This document shows, piece by piece, positions 21,977 to 32,109 of a stretch of 64,000 nucleotides of DNA (position 1 is the stretch's first letter; each line of letters starts with the position of its first letter). The translations under genes were made by a program, and so were the position numbers. The stretch is from Chaetomium olivaceum (taxonomy: Eukaryota > Ascomycota > Sordariomycetes > Sordariales > Chaetomiaceae): positions 186,001 to 250,000 of the forward strand of contig JAYWVB010000027.1 in assembly GCA_039881045.1 (NCBI GenBank), given 5' to 3'. A model generated the notes under the pieces. The model was not told where the DNA came from. It did not search any database and saw nothing but the letters and a program-made list of their open reading frames with translations.

Positions 21977-23005
21977 AACGGTCTTCGCCCGCACGGTCCC
22001 GCACCTTTTAATGACTCATGACTGTTTAGGACTTGGCTGGGCCCGAAACACGGCTTGCATAGGGGACGGGTTTGAAGAAATCCGGATTTTGATATTTCAA
22101 TTGGCAGTTTTTGGGGGTATGGGATGATGGAGCAGTTTCACTGCATAAGGGATGTGACATTCGGGACATGACACGGGCACGAGGGAATGATTCCCACAAA
22201 CACAGACGCACGCAACGGCAGATTCAACCTTAGAATGGCTGCATTTACATTCTACCTATAAAATACTTTGCTGTTCCCGTCCATTTGCTCTTGTGTGTAT
22301 GTATTTCCAGGATGTGGTCTTCCCGTCTTCAAACATCAACCCCTTTGGCCGACGGTACCCTCAATTGGGGGCTTGGAACTGTCACATGCCCGAGTCAAAT
22401 GTTACACACAGAAAGCCAGTGGCGTTTGCCCGGATGAAATCGATCCAGGCTTGAGCCGCAGCGGGGCGCCTAGCCCCTGCCCAATGGCTTGCCGTGCCCG
22501 CCATGCCGCCATGACATACCCCGCCAAGACTGCCAAGGCACGCAACCGGCCCGGCAAAGTAGCCACCCCGCCCCGCCATCCCCTTCGGAGAGGCCTGGAA
22601 CCGCCGCCGTATTGTGTTGCGGAGGTAAGTAACGTTCATCCATTGTGTACATTACCTTCACATACTTCGTGCACCCCAACACCTGCTGCGCAAGCCGTCA
22701 CGCAGTTCAGTTCACATTTTGGTTGGGTCAAGGTGCGCTGCACTGTGCCAACTGCCTAGCCTCCGTCCTCGGTTCAAACGATTCCAAAGAGTAGGGTTCT
22801 TTTAGCGTGCTTTCGTTTCAAACAACCTGGATCAACGCTCGTTTCAAGCATAACCACTTCCGAGTTTGTCTGATCGCATCACGATACGAATACACTACCT
22901 TGGACCAGCCCGAACCGCATTAGAAAATCTCTCGGCGCGACCGTTATTTACAAACCTCGTACTCCCAACACCCCGAATTACCGTCGCGACAACAAGATCG
23001 TAAGA
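21977..23005. other. Intergenic region upstream of Rheb
   Basis: 1.0 kb holding the WAPL 3' flank and the Rheb promoter/5' UTR. No coding frame of plausible composition was seen. Confidence 0.5.
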
Positions 23006-23890
23006 ATGCCGACCACGCTCGCCAAACAGCGGAAGATCGCCATAGTGGGCAGCCGCTCAGTCGGTTCGTCACACCTCCTTTCTCGAGACAATGACCCCCG
23101 CACTAACCACGCAATGCGCGTCTTGAAATAAAACAGGCAAGTCCTCGCTGGCAGTCCGCTATGTCGACGGGCACTTTGTCGAGAGCTACTACCCGACCAT
23201 CGAGAACACCTTTAGCAAGGAGATCCGCTACAAGGGCCAGGAGTTTGCGACCGAGATTGTCGACACGGCCGGGCAGGACGAGTACAGCATTTTGAACTCG
23301 AAGCACTTTATTGGCATTCACGGGTATATGCTGGTCTACAGCGTCTCGTCGCTGCAGTCCTTTGAGATGGTGCAAGTGATCCGGGACAAGATTCTGAACC
23401 ACCTGGTGTGTACCCCTCTTTCACCTCTCCCTCTTTCAACCTCTCCCTCTTTCAACCTCTCCCTCCTCCAACCTCTCCCTCCCAGCCCATTCCCTCTCCC
23501 CCGATACCTCCCCTCCTCCACAAACCAACAACACACACACCGAAACATATCCACCATACCCACCCACCCAGCCACCCACCACCTAGCTACCCTTTTACCA
23601 ACCAAACCCACCCCCAACTAACCACACCCCATCCTCCCCTCACAAAACAGGGCACCGAGACCGTCCCCATCTGCATCGTCGGCAACAAGTGCGACCTGCG
23701 GCCCGAGCAGCGGCAGGTGACGGCCGAGGAGGGCAAAGCGCTGGCCGACAAGCACGGGTGCGCGTGGACCGAGGCCAGCGCGCGCTACAACGAGAACGTG
23801 GCCAAGTCGTTCGAGCTGCTGATCGGCGAGGTCGAGAAGTCGGTGAACCCCGGCGAGCCGTCGGGCGGGGGCAAGTGCGTTGTTATGTGA
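23006..23890 (+). CDS. RHB1: Rheb-family small GTPase
   Basis: A Ras-like GTPase acting upstream of TOR and basic amino acid uptake in fungi. Three exons are inferred: 23006-23063, 23137-23405 and 23651-23890, giving about 188 residues. All G motifs are present: G1 GSRSVGKSS (split by intron 1; Arg sits where Ras has Gly12, a Rheb hallmark), G2 YYPTIENTFSK, G3 DTAGQDEY, G4 GNKCDLR and G5 EASARYNEN. The protein ends GGGKCVVM, a CaaX box for prenylation. Intron 2 is 245 nt, much longer than others here, and is filled with a CT-rich tandem repeat followed by a CA/CCA-rich stretch. Confidence 0.96.
23406..23650 (+). repeat. CT-rich minisatellite inside Rheb intron 2
   Basis: The intron carries about three to four near-copies of CCTCTCCCTCTTTCAA at 23424-23490 followed by CCTCC- and ACCCACC-rich sequence. 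It reads as a polypyrimidine tract expansion of an otherwise ordinary GT-AG intron. Confidence 0.7.
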
Positions 23891-24608
23891 TTTGGTCGGA
23901 TCTGATCTTTAGGGTGGTTTTGTTTCCTTCTCTTTTTCTTCCCTTGCTTGCTTGCTTGAGGGGAGGGAGGGAAGGGGTTGATATGGTGTGGGGTAATGGG
24001 GGCCCGACAGGAGGCAGGGCGAGGAGAGAGAGGGTCATGTTTGGGGCTTGGGGACTTGGGGCTTGGAAGAGAGTCTTTGCTGCCCGGCTGCATTACGTTA
24101 TGAGGGGGTTTCACTGTGGTGGGCTGGATAATGGGCTTGGTTGGTCTTTGACGTTGTTTTGTTTTCCTTGTGACGATTCCGGGCTTTCCAAGTAACCTGG
24201 ACATGCTCCTTGATTTGTGCATTCAGGGTTTGCTTTCAGGGCCAGCGTTGCTGCATATACAGGCAGGCACTTTGGGGATGGGCTCAGCGAGGAGGTATTC
24301 ATGTTGATCTTCGCAGAATGTTTGGCGCAGTTGCGCCGAGGACAACGTTTGATGTAGAAGAGAACCACAACAGTGGCAGAGGCACTGGCTTTACGTTTAC
24401 TACTTGCCCACAGGGTGCTAAGGCATCAAGATATCTGATCAAAGCAGACCTCACTCGATTAGAATTGGTGACATGAAGACGAAGTTCCTCTATCCACTGA
24501 TATAAATATTCGGCTCACCAGCCCCGAGTCTTGTCACTTAACTGGGACTCACGACCCAGTTCCCTACATGCCAGCACCAGAACTCCCGCTTCCGCCCATC
24601 CAGGACCC
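23891..24608. other. Convergent intergenic region, Rheb / seryl-tRNA synthetase
   Basis: 720 bp between two converging stop codons, with G-rich 3' flank after Rheb. No gene or RNA structure recognised. Confidence 0.5.
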
Positions 24609-27082
24609 TTACCGGACAGGAATCTCCTTCTTCTCACCTTCCTTCTTGTCATCCTCCTTCTTCTCAGCCGCCTTCTTCGCAAATGGGATGAACGCAGGAG
24701 CGCCAGGTAGGTACTATTAATGTTAGTATTGATATGCCTAGCCATAGAACCCTTCTTGTCTTACCTTCCGGAGTGGCTCGGGAATGTTGACACCCTGGAG
24801 AAGAGTTAGTTGGGTCTGGAATGAACAAAGAATACGCAGCTGGGTCATCGCATGTTTACATCTTCAGTCTGGAAGTTCTCCAGAATAGCGCAGATTGTCC
24901 TTGTTGTGGCTGTGAGAGTCGAGTTGAGGCAGTGAACATAGATTTCTTGGCGTCGTCTGCTTCTTGATACCGAAACGGATCTCAAGGTCACGGCTCTGGT
25001 AATCGGTGCAGTTCCTATACATGCTAAAGTTAGCGCTGTCGAATAGCCCAATAAACCGAAAGTCTCTGCACTTACGAGCAGCTAACAAGCTCCTTGAACT
25101 CGCCTTGGTGGGGAAACCAGGCTTCAAGATCAAGCTTCTTAGCAGCTTTGTGTGGGTTAGCAGGGTAACACACAGTCTTCTACTTTCCCGACATACCAGC
25201 ATTGTCTAGTGAATCTAGTTAGCTATCTGTAGTAGTAAGAATAGAAGCAAGAGGGGGGACATACTAAGAGCACCGGAGACAATGGCAACACACGGTGGGG
25301 GATCCCAAGAGACTTGTAAAAGTCTTCTGACGTCGAGATCATGTTTTCGAACATCTCCCAGGACCTAATAAATGTGAGGACATGATAAAACAGCACAATA
25401 TGTATGAGTCAACTAACTTCTCAGGGTCGGTGATGCAAAATTGCTCGACCTGCGATATATTAGACATGCCTTTGCGGGCGGCTGATGCTGCGGCTAACCT
25501 TGGTGAACTCGTGGACTCGGAAAATGCCCCAGACATCTTTCCCGTGCTACTACATGTCAGCAATCGGAAAAGTCCAGAGACAAGTGACTTGAACCTACGG
25601 CACCAGCCTCTTTGCGGAAGCAAGTCGAGTAGCCCGCATACCTAGTACAATATTAGTGAGAGTTGTCCCAGACTACCTCGTTGCACTTACTTCAGGGGTA
25701 GTTCCTTGGGCTGCAACCACTCGTCACTGTGATAGGCAGAGATGGGTTGTTCCGAAGTCTATCCCGGGTTAGCGGTGGGCATACTAATAAGACGGAAAGA
25801 AACAGAGCAGCAGGTTTCGTGGACTTATTCCTCGGATGTACTTACAGCAATGAGGTACTTGTCCGCCTGGTCTCCAGTGACCTTGTAGAGTTCCTCGTCA
25901 AACCTAGATTCAAGGTCAATGGCGGCCTTGGAGAAGAGGTAGTCGCTGAGGTACTTACTGCGACAGTTGGGCTGTCTTTGCCATCTGATCCCGGAGCATG
26001 AGTTGGGGGGTTTGCAGGGGAACGTATTCCCTATCGTGCAGAAACTCCAGACCATAGTTGATGATAGCCCTAAAAGTGATGTTAAAACCCGCAAAATAGG
26101 TCCAGTTCCGGGGAACCATACTGGTTGAGGAAGACACCCCAGCGACGCAGGAAATACCCGCGATGGCCGACAACTTTGACTCCTCTCTCTGGGTCGTAGC
26201 CGTCCAACTTGTCGAGAACATCGTGATCTAACCCCCCGTCAGCCCGATCCTAGGTCCATCTCTGTCTTTTCGCCCTTACGCGAAAGAACATTGCGCTTCT
26301 CGAACGTAACGCCCTCGGGCGCCCAGGTGCGCTCAACCGTGTTGTCGTCCTAAGAAGCGTTAGGGTCTAGCGACCTCCAGGGGCAGGATCGCTGGAAACG
26401 GACCTCAGTCTTCGAGACCGGAACGGAGTCGTGGACAAGGTTGCCGATTGTCTTAACCTTGATTCTTAGGAGTTTCTCCTTTTCAGCAGCCGCGGCGAGG
26501 AGCTCCTTCTTCTCCTTCTCGAGATCGGCTACGGCATATCAGCACCCTGAACGACCCAAGACGATTCGGTTCCTTCCACCTTTTTGGTTGAGGAGATCGG
26601 TCACATCCTCCTTGGCCTGTATCCACGGTCAGAGTCGAGTAGGACGGGAGCGGTTCGAGGGGCGCATGCCTTCTTCTTGGGACCGATCTGCTTCTGGACT
26701 GCGTTGATTCTGGCGCTGTATTGGCTTGCGTCGTAGGCAGCTGTATACGGGGCGAGTTAGGGGACAGGCTTGCAGCAGAAGCGAAAGACAGGCGGAAACC
26801 TAGGTGTCGACGTACTCCTGCGGTGGTCCTCCCACATGGCAATGACCTCGTCGACGACTTCTACGGGGGCATGGCGCTTGCGCTGGCTCTCCCTGATCGC
26901 CTCGGGGTTGCCACCACGCTCGGTGACTGTTCAGGGCTCAATGTTAGCCTCTTGCGCTGGGACATACGGTGCGCCAAGCTATGATCGCGTGCAATCGTAA
27001 TCAGGAGATGCGAGAACCCGGGCTAGGTGACGGTGATGGGTGGGGGAGAGGATGCCATACTGAAATCGTTCACGTCAAGCAT
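24609..27082 (-). CDS. SES1: Cytosolic seryl-tRNA synthetase, 19 exons, two frame breaks
   Basis: Charges tRNA-Ser with serine. Nineteen exons are inferred (minus strand): 27082-27061, 26926-26816, 26740-26670, 26616-26580, 26528-26404, 26349-26280, 26227-26122, 26069-25959, 25903-25846, 25758-25691, 25641-25599, 25546-25499, 25449-25418, 25364-25265, 25205-25197, 25145-25076, 25014-24860, 24794-24765 and 24713-24609. The spliced protein, about 457 residues, starts MLDVNDF, has the N-terminal coiled-coil arm, and class II motif 2 FRKEAGAHGKDVWGIFRVHE. Motif 3 is TLTATTRTICAILENFQTED, and a Lys-rich tail ends EKKEIPVR. Exon 25205-25197 is only 9 nt. The intron 26669-26617 fits only a GC donor after G-P-K-K-K. 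Two frame breaks disturb conserved sequence: near 25287-25292 (one base missing in P-H-R-V-V-A-I-V) and near 24938-24950 (one extra or two missing before Y-V-H-C-L-N). Confidence 0.9.
25197..25205 (-). other. SES1: 9-nt internal microexon of seryl-tRNA synthetase
   Basis: The nonamer ACAATGCTG lies between a CACTAG acceptor and a GTATGT donor. It completes G-A-L-N-N-A-A-A-K-K-L-D when joined to exons 25364-25265 and 25145-25076. Without it the frame and two family residues are lost. Confidence 0.75.
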
Positions 27083-27647
27083 TTTGACTGCTGTTTAAGG
27101 TGACTAAGACAAATCTTGAGACTCAGGGTAAAAAAGAGAGACGAGTCTCAGGTGCGGCAACAACAACGGAATTGGCGATGGTGTCGTAAACAGTCAATGG
27201 CGGGGCAGAATATTTCGGCGGGGTGGAGGGGGAAGGTGGGGTGACAGATCGGACCAGGGGCATGGGGGCTTTTCCTGCTTGGTTCTGCAGTCCGTATCGA
27301 TAACGCCAAGGGATGTATGGGTGCTGAACTACCCAATGGAAGGTAGTAAGTTCTATGCAAATATCGAGACTCGGTAGGTAATTATCTCCAACTCTGGAAC
27401 ATGGCGACCAAGTTTGGAGCGATGACTCCCAAATTCTGTCCATGAGTAATTGTGCAACAAGCGTTCCTTGCGCTCCCAAAACTCGGTAAGTGAGTCATTA
27501 AAGGTCGTGAACTGCAGTCACCCCGATCTCAGCCCTTCCCTTTTCCTGTCATACCGAGGTTGGATTATACAATGTAGCACTTCTCGGGCTATCGTTATGT
27601 TACACCCCACTCCTTTGAACCTCTTTGTAGTTTTAGGAGCATACATG
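27083..27647. other. Upstream region of seryl-tRNA synthetase
   Basis: 565 bp between the synthetase start and the 3' end of the Zn2Cys6 gene, both on the minus strand. It should contain the synthetase promoter. No gene seen. Confidence 0.5.
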
Positions 27648-28361
27648 TCAACTCCTTTGGTGGTTCGTTGTCGGGCACTGAAACCACGCATCCCCGTTCA
27701 TCCCTTCCTGGCTCTGAGCGTTCATGAATGATGAAGTCTCCGAGTCGGAGCTGAAATCGGGATTGCAGGGTTGGAAGTATGGCATCCCCATGGCCGACTG
27801 GTCAAAGTATAAGGGCGAGTATATCGAGGACTCGGCTGCTGAGAATCCGGTTTGGGCGCAGGGCACGACCTGAAGACTTGGGCTAGCTGAGTGGGGGATG
27901 CTGAAGCTCCATGGGTCGGAAAGTAGGGCCGAGTCAAAGTCCGTCCTCTGGTGGTGGCCTAGAAGGGCAGAGGGAATTTGCGTATCCCAAACGTTGGTAT
28001 CAACGGTCGTGTTGTAAAGGTTATGGACTCCGAGGGCGGATGCGTCACCAGTTTCGGAGGATGTGGGAACAGAGGCAGTAGGGGCGGCTTGCGGGAGATG
28101 ATTCGACTTCCCCATGGGGGACTTGGCATGTAAGTCCTTCTGCCCAGTTGGGGTTGCAACGCGGACCCGCAGGTTGGTGTCGAAGGAACTGTGACAAGCA
28201 ATGTTCATCTTAGAACAGTTGGGGCATGGACTGCCGCCGAGACATCGGACCTTTCTCCGGCGACATGTCAAGCACCCTGCAGCGAGTTAGCCGTTTTCGC
28301 CAAGACCATGGGAGCTCCTGGGGTACCCACCATGGAACGTTCTTTTTAGAGGCTGAGCCAT
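27648..28361 (-). CDS. Short Zn2Cys6 DNA-binding protein
   Basis: A fungal binuclear zinc cluster protein. Two exons are inferred: 28361-28331 (MAQPLKRTFH) and 28276-27648, joined across a 53-nt intron with a CTAAC branch and CTGCAG acceptor. The joined sequence gives CLTCRRRKVRCLGGSPCPNC followed by SKMNIAC. This matches the C-x2-C-x6-C-x5-C-x2-C-x6-C spacing. The remaining ~190 residues are rich in Ser, Pro, Asn and Gln (for example SIPHSASPSLQ, SSDSETSSFM), resembling an activation region. There is no fungal-specific regulator (MHR) domain and the protein is only about 219 residues. It is either a naturally short regulator or a 3' truncated one. No pathway genes flank it, so its targets cannot be inferred. 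Confidence 0.75.
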
Positions 28362-30138
28362 GGTCGTCGCCAAGTCTTTTCGTGTATTTGGATGACAAAA
28401 ACGAAGAGTGACTTTCTCGACTTATATATAATGACAGCCACCCCGCGATGTCTATGAGTTGAGACTGGCCATTCTCAACAACAAATATGCACATTACACC
28501 CGGTCTAATGCCGAGCGTATATAACATTTCTTGCGTTAACTAGACGTTTCTTTTCGGCCAACTTGAAGAGGAAGTTCCATCGTAACCAGCTGCAGTGGTT
28601 GACTCAGCAACATAGCACAGCCTTCGGATCCCTCGCCGTCAACTCTAGCAGCCGAGCTTGCGTGTAATGCGCTAATTTCATCACGGTATGGAATCCATCA
28701 CTACCGGAAAGGGTTGGATGACTGTCGTCAGCTAGTCTAGGTATCTTTGACCGATGTCCCCCCGGCCATGGTAACCATACCTGTCGCTTGCGGAACTCGG
28801 TCCCATCTCAGGCTCAACCAACTTAATTCTGCTCTCCCGGCTACGAACACACCGACACCCGCTGCCGGGCCCCCTTGATTACACCGCCTACTCTTGTCCT
28901 CATACCCGTTGACAGTTCCTTTGAAGAGCCAATGGCGTGGGGCTTTTTACTATTCCACCTATACTATGTATAACCCTTTCTTGGATCCCACGGCCCAAAC
29001 ATTGCGGGTCCGTGAGTAAGATAAGAATTATTTAAAAGTCGTCTCCCGCGGAAATGGAGTTAAGAGCACTCGGAGATAGAATCAGGGCGAGCAGGCATAT
29101 TTAGGTTTATGATTTGTCCGGAGAAAGGAATCACGACTTTTTTGTCTGGTTTCCGGTTGCCATCGGAACCCGGGGCGAGTACCGGGACGCGACTACAAGC
29201 CGACAGCCGCTGTAGTACACGATTCGCTAATCGGCGTCCATAGAAACTTGGGAAGAGAGGAAAGCAAGTAAGCAGCTACTGTGTAATTCTCACCACGGCT
29301 CACTCAGCCCCTGTCACCGGGCCAGGCCCCGTGGTTCACAAGTATATCGTCTGCATACCGGTGAAGTCGAAGCATACTCATATCTCTTCATGTTCAAGCC
29401 CGGTTTTCGGTATACACACACACACACACACACGGTAAACGCCGGGGTTTGCTCTGAGCTATGTGTTGAAGTTGTCTGGTAGTTAACAGAAAATAAAGAA
29501 GGTTATGGAAACCGGCCAAGCTAACTTATTTGGGCAATTCAACCGCTGCGGACTGTGGTGGAGCAAACGCTAAACGCAATAAGGTTGCTTTGTCTCGCGT
29601 GTCTTTAATGGTCGTGCCCACCATGGTTACCTTCCGTCCCAGGGACCTTTGTAATAGCTTTTTCCCAGGGGGGTTACACTTACTGAACCTTTATGAGTAT
29701 CGGTGCCGCCGACATACAGCAGAAAGACAGAATGGCAACTTGGAAACCCCAGAAACAGCGGGAAAGCTAAAATCTTTCCTTTCCTTTGGTGCCAACTTCC
29801 GGTGCGGGGTTTGACCCTAACCGCATAAAGGATGCCTCTTTCCAGGGCAAGGGGGGCAGCAACAGCCGGCCCAACAACCTAAGCCAGCGCCGGCCGGTTG
29901 CTGTTTCCCTGCCTGACGGGCTCATGCACAACTTGCAATTCGCAATTTTGCAGCTCGCAGCCTTTGCGTCCAGTGGTTGGTCGGGCTTGCCCAGCCTCTC
30001 GCCCAAAACCAAACATTCCATAATTCCGGATAGCGTTATGACCTCGGTGCTCGTCCGTCGATGGTGCGTGTGTTTTGAGACCGCGCCAGCAGTCAAAGTA
30101 CCAAGTCCGAACAAAGAAGGGTGACACGGTCAAAGAAA
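28362..30138. promoter_or_regulatory. Divergent intergenic region, Zn2Cys6 gene / C78 peptidase
   Basis: A long 1.78-kb divergent interval, typical of the extended promoters of fungal regulators. It contains a (CA)n tract at 29414-29433. Frames are short and non-coding in composition. Confidence 0.5.
29414..29433. repeat. (AC)10 microsatellite
   Basis: Ten uninterrupted AC dinucleotides in the long divergent intergenic region. Confidence 0.85.
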
Positions 30139-32041
30139 ATGGCCGAGCACAAGGCGATGGTGTGTCCCTTTTGCGGCTGGGAGAACGGGGCAAACGGCAC
30201 TGGCGAATATGAAATGCTGCTGGTGAGTCTGTCTCACATGTTATGCGGCTAGTTCAGTCGATGTACTAACAGTACCAGCACATGGAAACCTTTCATCCCG
30301 AAGGTGAAGTGGACTTAAACTCACAGTTTGGGGTGAAAGCAGACGACAGCGCGTCTGACAGACCCGCCACTGCCGAGGACGTCTCATACGTTGAGTGCCC
30401 GGTTGACGGATGTGGGGATATTCTTCTGCTTCCAGAGTTGGACTACCACCTGGAGCTCCATTCCGAGGAATCGGGCCATCACCTCCAGGAAGAAGGGGCG
30501 TCGGTGCCAGTGCCGCATGCACAAACTGAAATGACTCCCCCTTCCGGGCCGTCGAGGGCGCATCGTGAAGCAGAAAGACACCGTCGGTCGGACCGCGAGC
30601 CCGACAAGAACGATCGCCAAGCAACCGCCATCTCAGCCTGGAAACGGCTGCTTAGGATGCCTGGGTCGTCAACCGCTCACAAAATTATGTCGTCAAAACG
30701 ATCGCAGGATGAAAAGCATGCTTCAGCAGGGCATTCTAACCGCGGTAAACGACTTGGTGTAAGTGTTTCTTTGTGGCTGCTGACGTATCGATCGTGTCGG
30801 GCCCGACTCATGTTCTTCTAGAAAGCTCAGCTCGGAAAGTACGCACACGAGGACCGCATGCCAGATTGGCTGGTAGGGCTGCTCAAGAAGAACGGCCAGG
30901 TCACGTCTCAAGGTGAGTTACACCCAGATTCTCTCGTCATGCCACCCCAATTAACAACCACAGGCGTTATCCCTGTACTAGCGTTGCTGCTGGAGCAGAG
31001 CCCATCGACAAAGTACGCCTACCTTTGCCATCCGTCCGTACAGCATGTCTCGAAATTGAAGCGTGAGGGTGAGGCTTGGAGCCCCTAACGACCTTAACCC
31101 CCAAGACTGACAATTTGACAACTCCGTAGGGGGGTTCTGTGGATACCGAAACATACAGATGCTGTCCTCATGCATCGTTGACGCTAAGCTTAAGGGTCAT
31201 GAACATTTCCACGGTTCCATTCCGTCCATCTTCCAGATTCAGGAGTGGATCGAGACGGCCTGGGACCAAGGCATCAACCCTCAAGGCCGCCTCGAGACGG
31301 GCGGTATCAGGGGAACCAGAAAGTACATTGGCACGCCGGAGGTACCATACATCCCCTATTAAACCGTCTCCCTGTCACGGAGCCAGGCTAACCAAAGTTC
31401 ACTAGGCGTTGGCCGTGTTCCGCCTCCTAGATATCCCCTGTGATGCGGAGGGGGTGAAGCACAAGGAGCCTGGCAAGTCAGAGGCGCTGCTCATGGAATA
31501 TGTTGAGAACTATTTCCAGTCCGGCGTCGAAGACCCGACGCAACAGATTCGCCAGACCAATCTGCCACCACTTTACTTTCAGCATGCTGGTAAAGCCCCT
31601 ATGATGCGCATGACCGGTTACTATTGGGCGCTGAGCTGACACCGCAGGCTAGGCCACTCGCTCACCATCGTCGGCTTCGAGAAACTTAATAACGGCTCCA
31701 AACAGTTAATCGTCTTCGACCCCTCCTTTCATGACTCCTCTTATATTGTGCGTCTCGTGGGTCAGACCTTCACCCACCCCATGCCGGATCTGGCCCTGAA
31801 GCCGTATCGGAGGGGGAGCCGTTACCTCAAGGCTTACAAGGAATTTGAGTTGTTGAAGTCTGTCCTCCCTCACCACATCCGTCTAACCCGCCCAGAGCGT
31901 ATACTGACGGCCTCAAAGATTACGACTCGATCCGGAAAGGGTCTGACGTGCAGCTCTGGAGCCGTTAGTTTGGTATCGGACTCAACTAGCGCCGCCTTAC
32001 CCATCGATTTGAGATTCCTTCCCAGCATAGCAAAGCAATAG
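30139..32041 (+). CDS. C78-family peptidase with N-terminal zinc fingers (ZUFSP/Mug105-like)
   Basis: A papain-fold cysteine peptidase of family C78, which includes UFM1 proteases and the K63-selective deubiquitinase ZUFSP/ZUP1. Seven exons are inferred: 30139-30222, 30279-30758, 30822-30912, 30964-31068, 31130-31341, 31406-31589 and 31653-32041. The total is about 514 residues. Two C2H2-type fingers start the protein: CPFCGWEN...HMETFH, joined across intron 1, and CPVDGCGD...HLELH. A charged linker follows. The catalytic domain has the nucleophile in GGFCGYRNIQML, then GHSLTIVGFEK with the catalytic His and VFDPSFHDSS with the catalytic Asp. Motif order Cys-His-Asp fits C78. Because many filamentous fungi lack UFM1, a ubiquitin-directed role is more likely than de-UFMylation, but this is inference. 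The stop is only 68 bp from the convergent ITPase stop. Confidence 0.88.
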
Positions 32042-32109
32042 GCGGCGACAGGTGTTCGGTTACATATCATTCGCGTTTTGCATTCACCACTGATTAATTC
32101 GCAAGTCTT

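Noticed and set aside
23785..24195. Frames on both strands overlapping the end of Rheb
   Set aside because: They run through the Rheb last exon and its 3' flank and have no family pattern.
25006..25209. Plus-strand frame across the seryl-tRNA synthetase
   Set aside because: It crosses several introns of the synthetase and has no coding pattern of its own.
29530..29814. 94-codon frame in the Zn2Cys6/C78 intergenic region
   Set aside because: No recognisable motif, typical chance length for this base composition, overlapped by a frame on the other strand.
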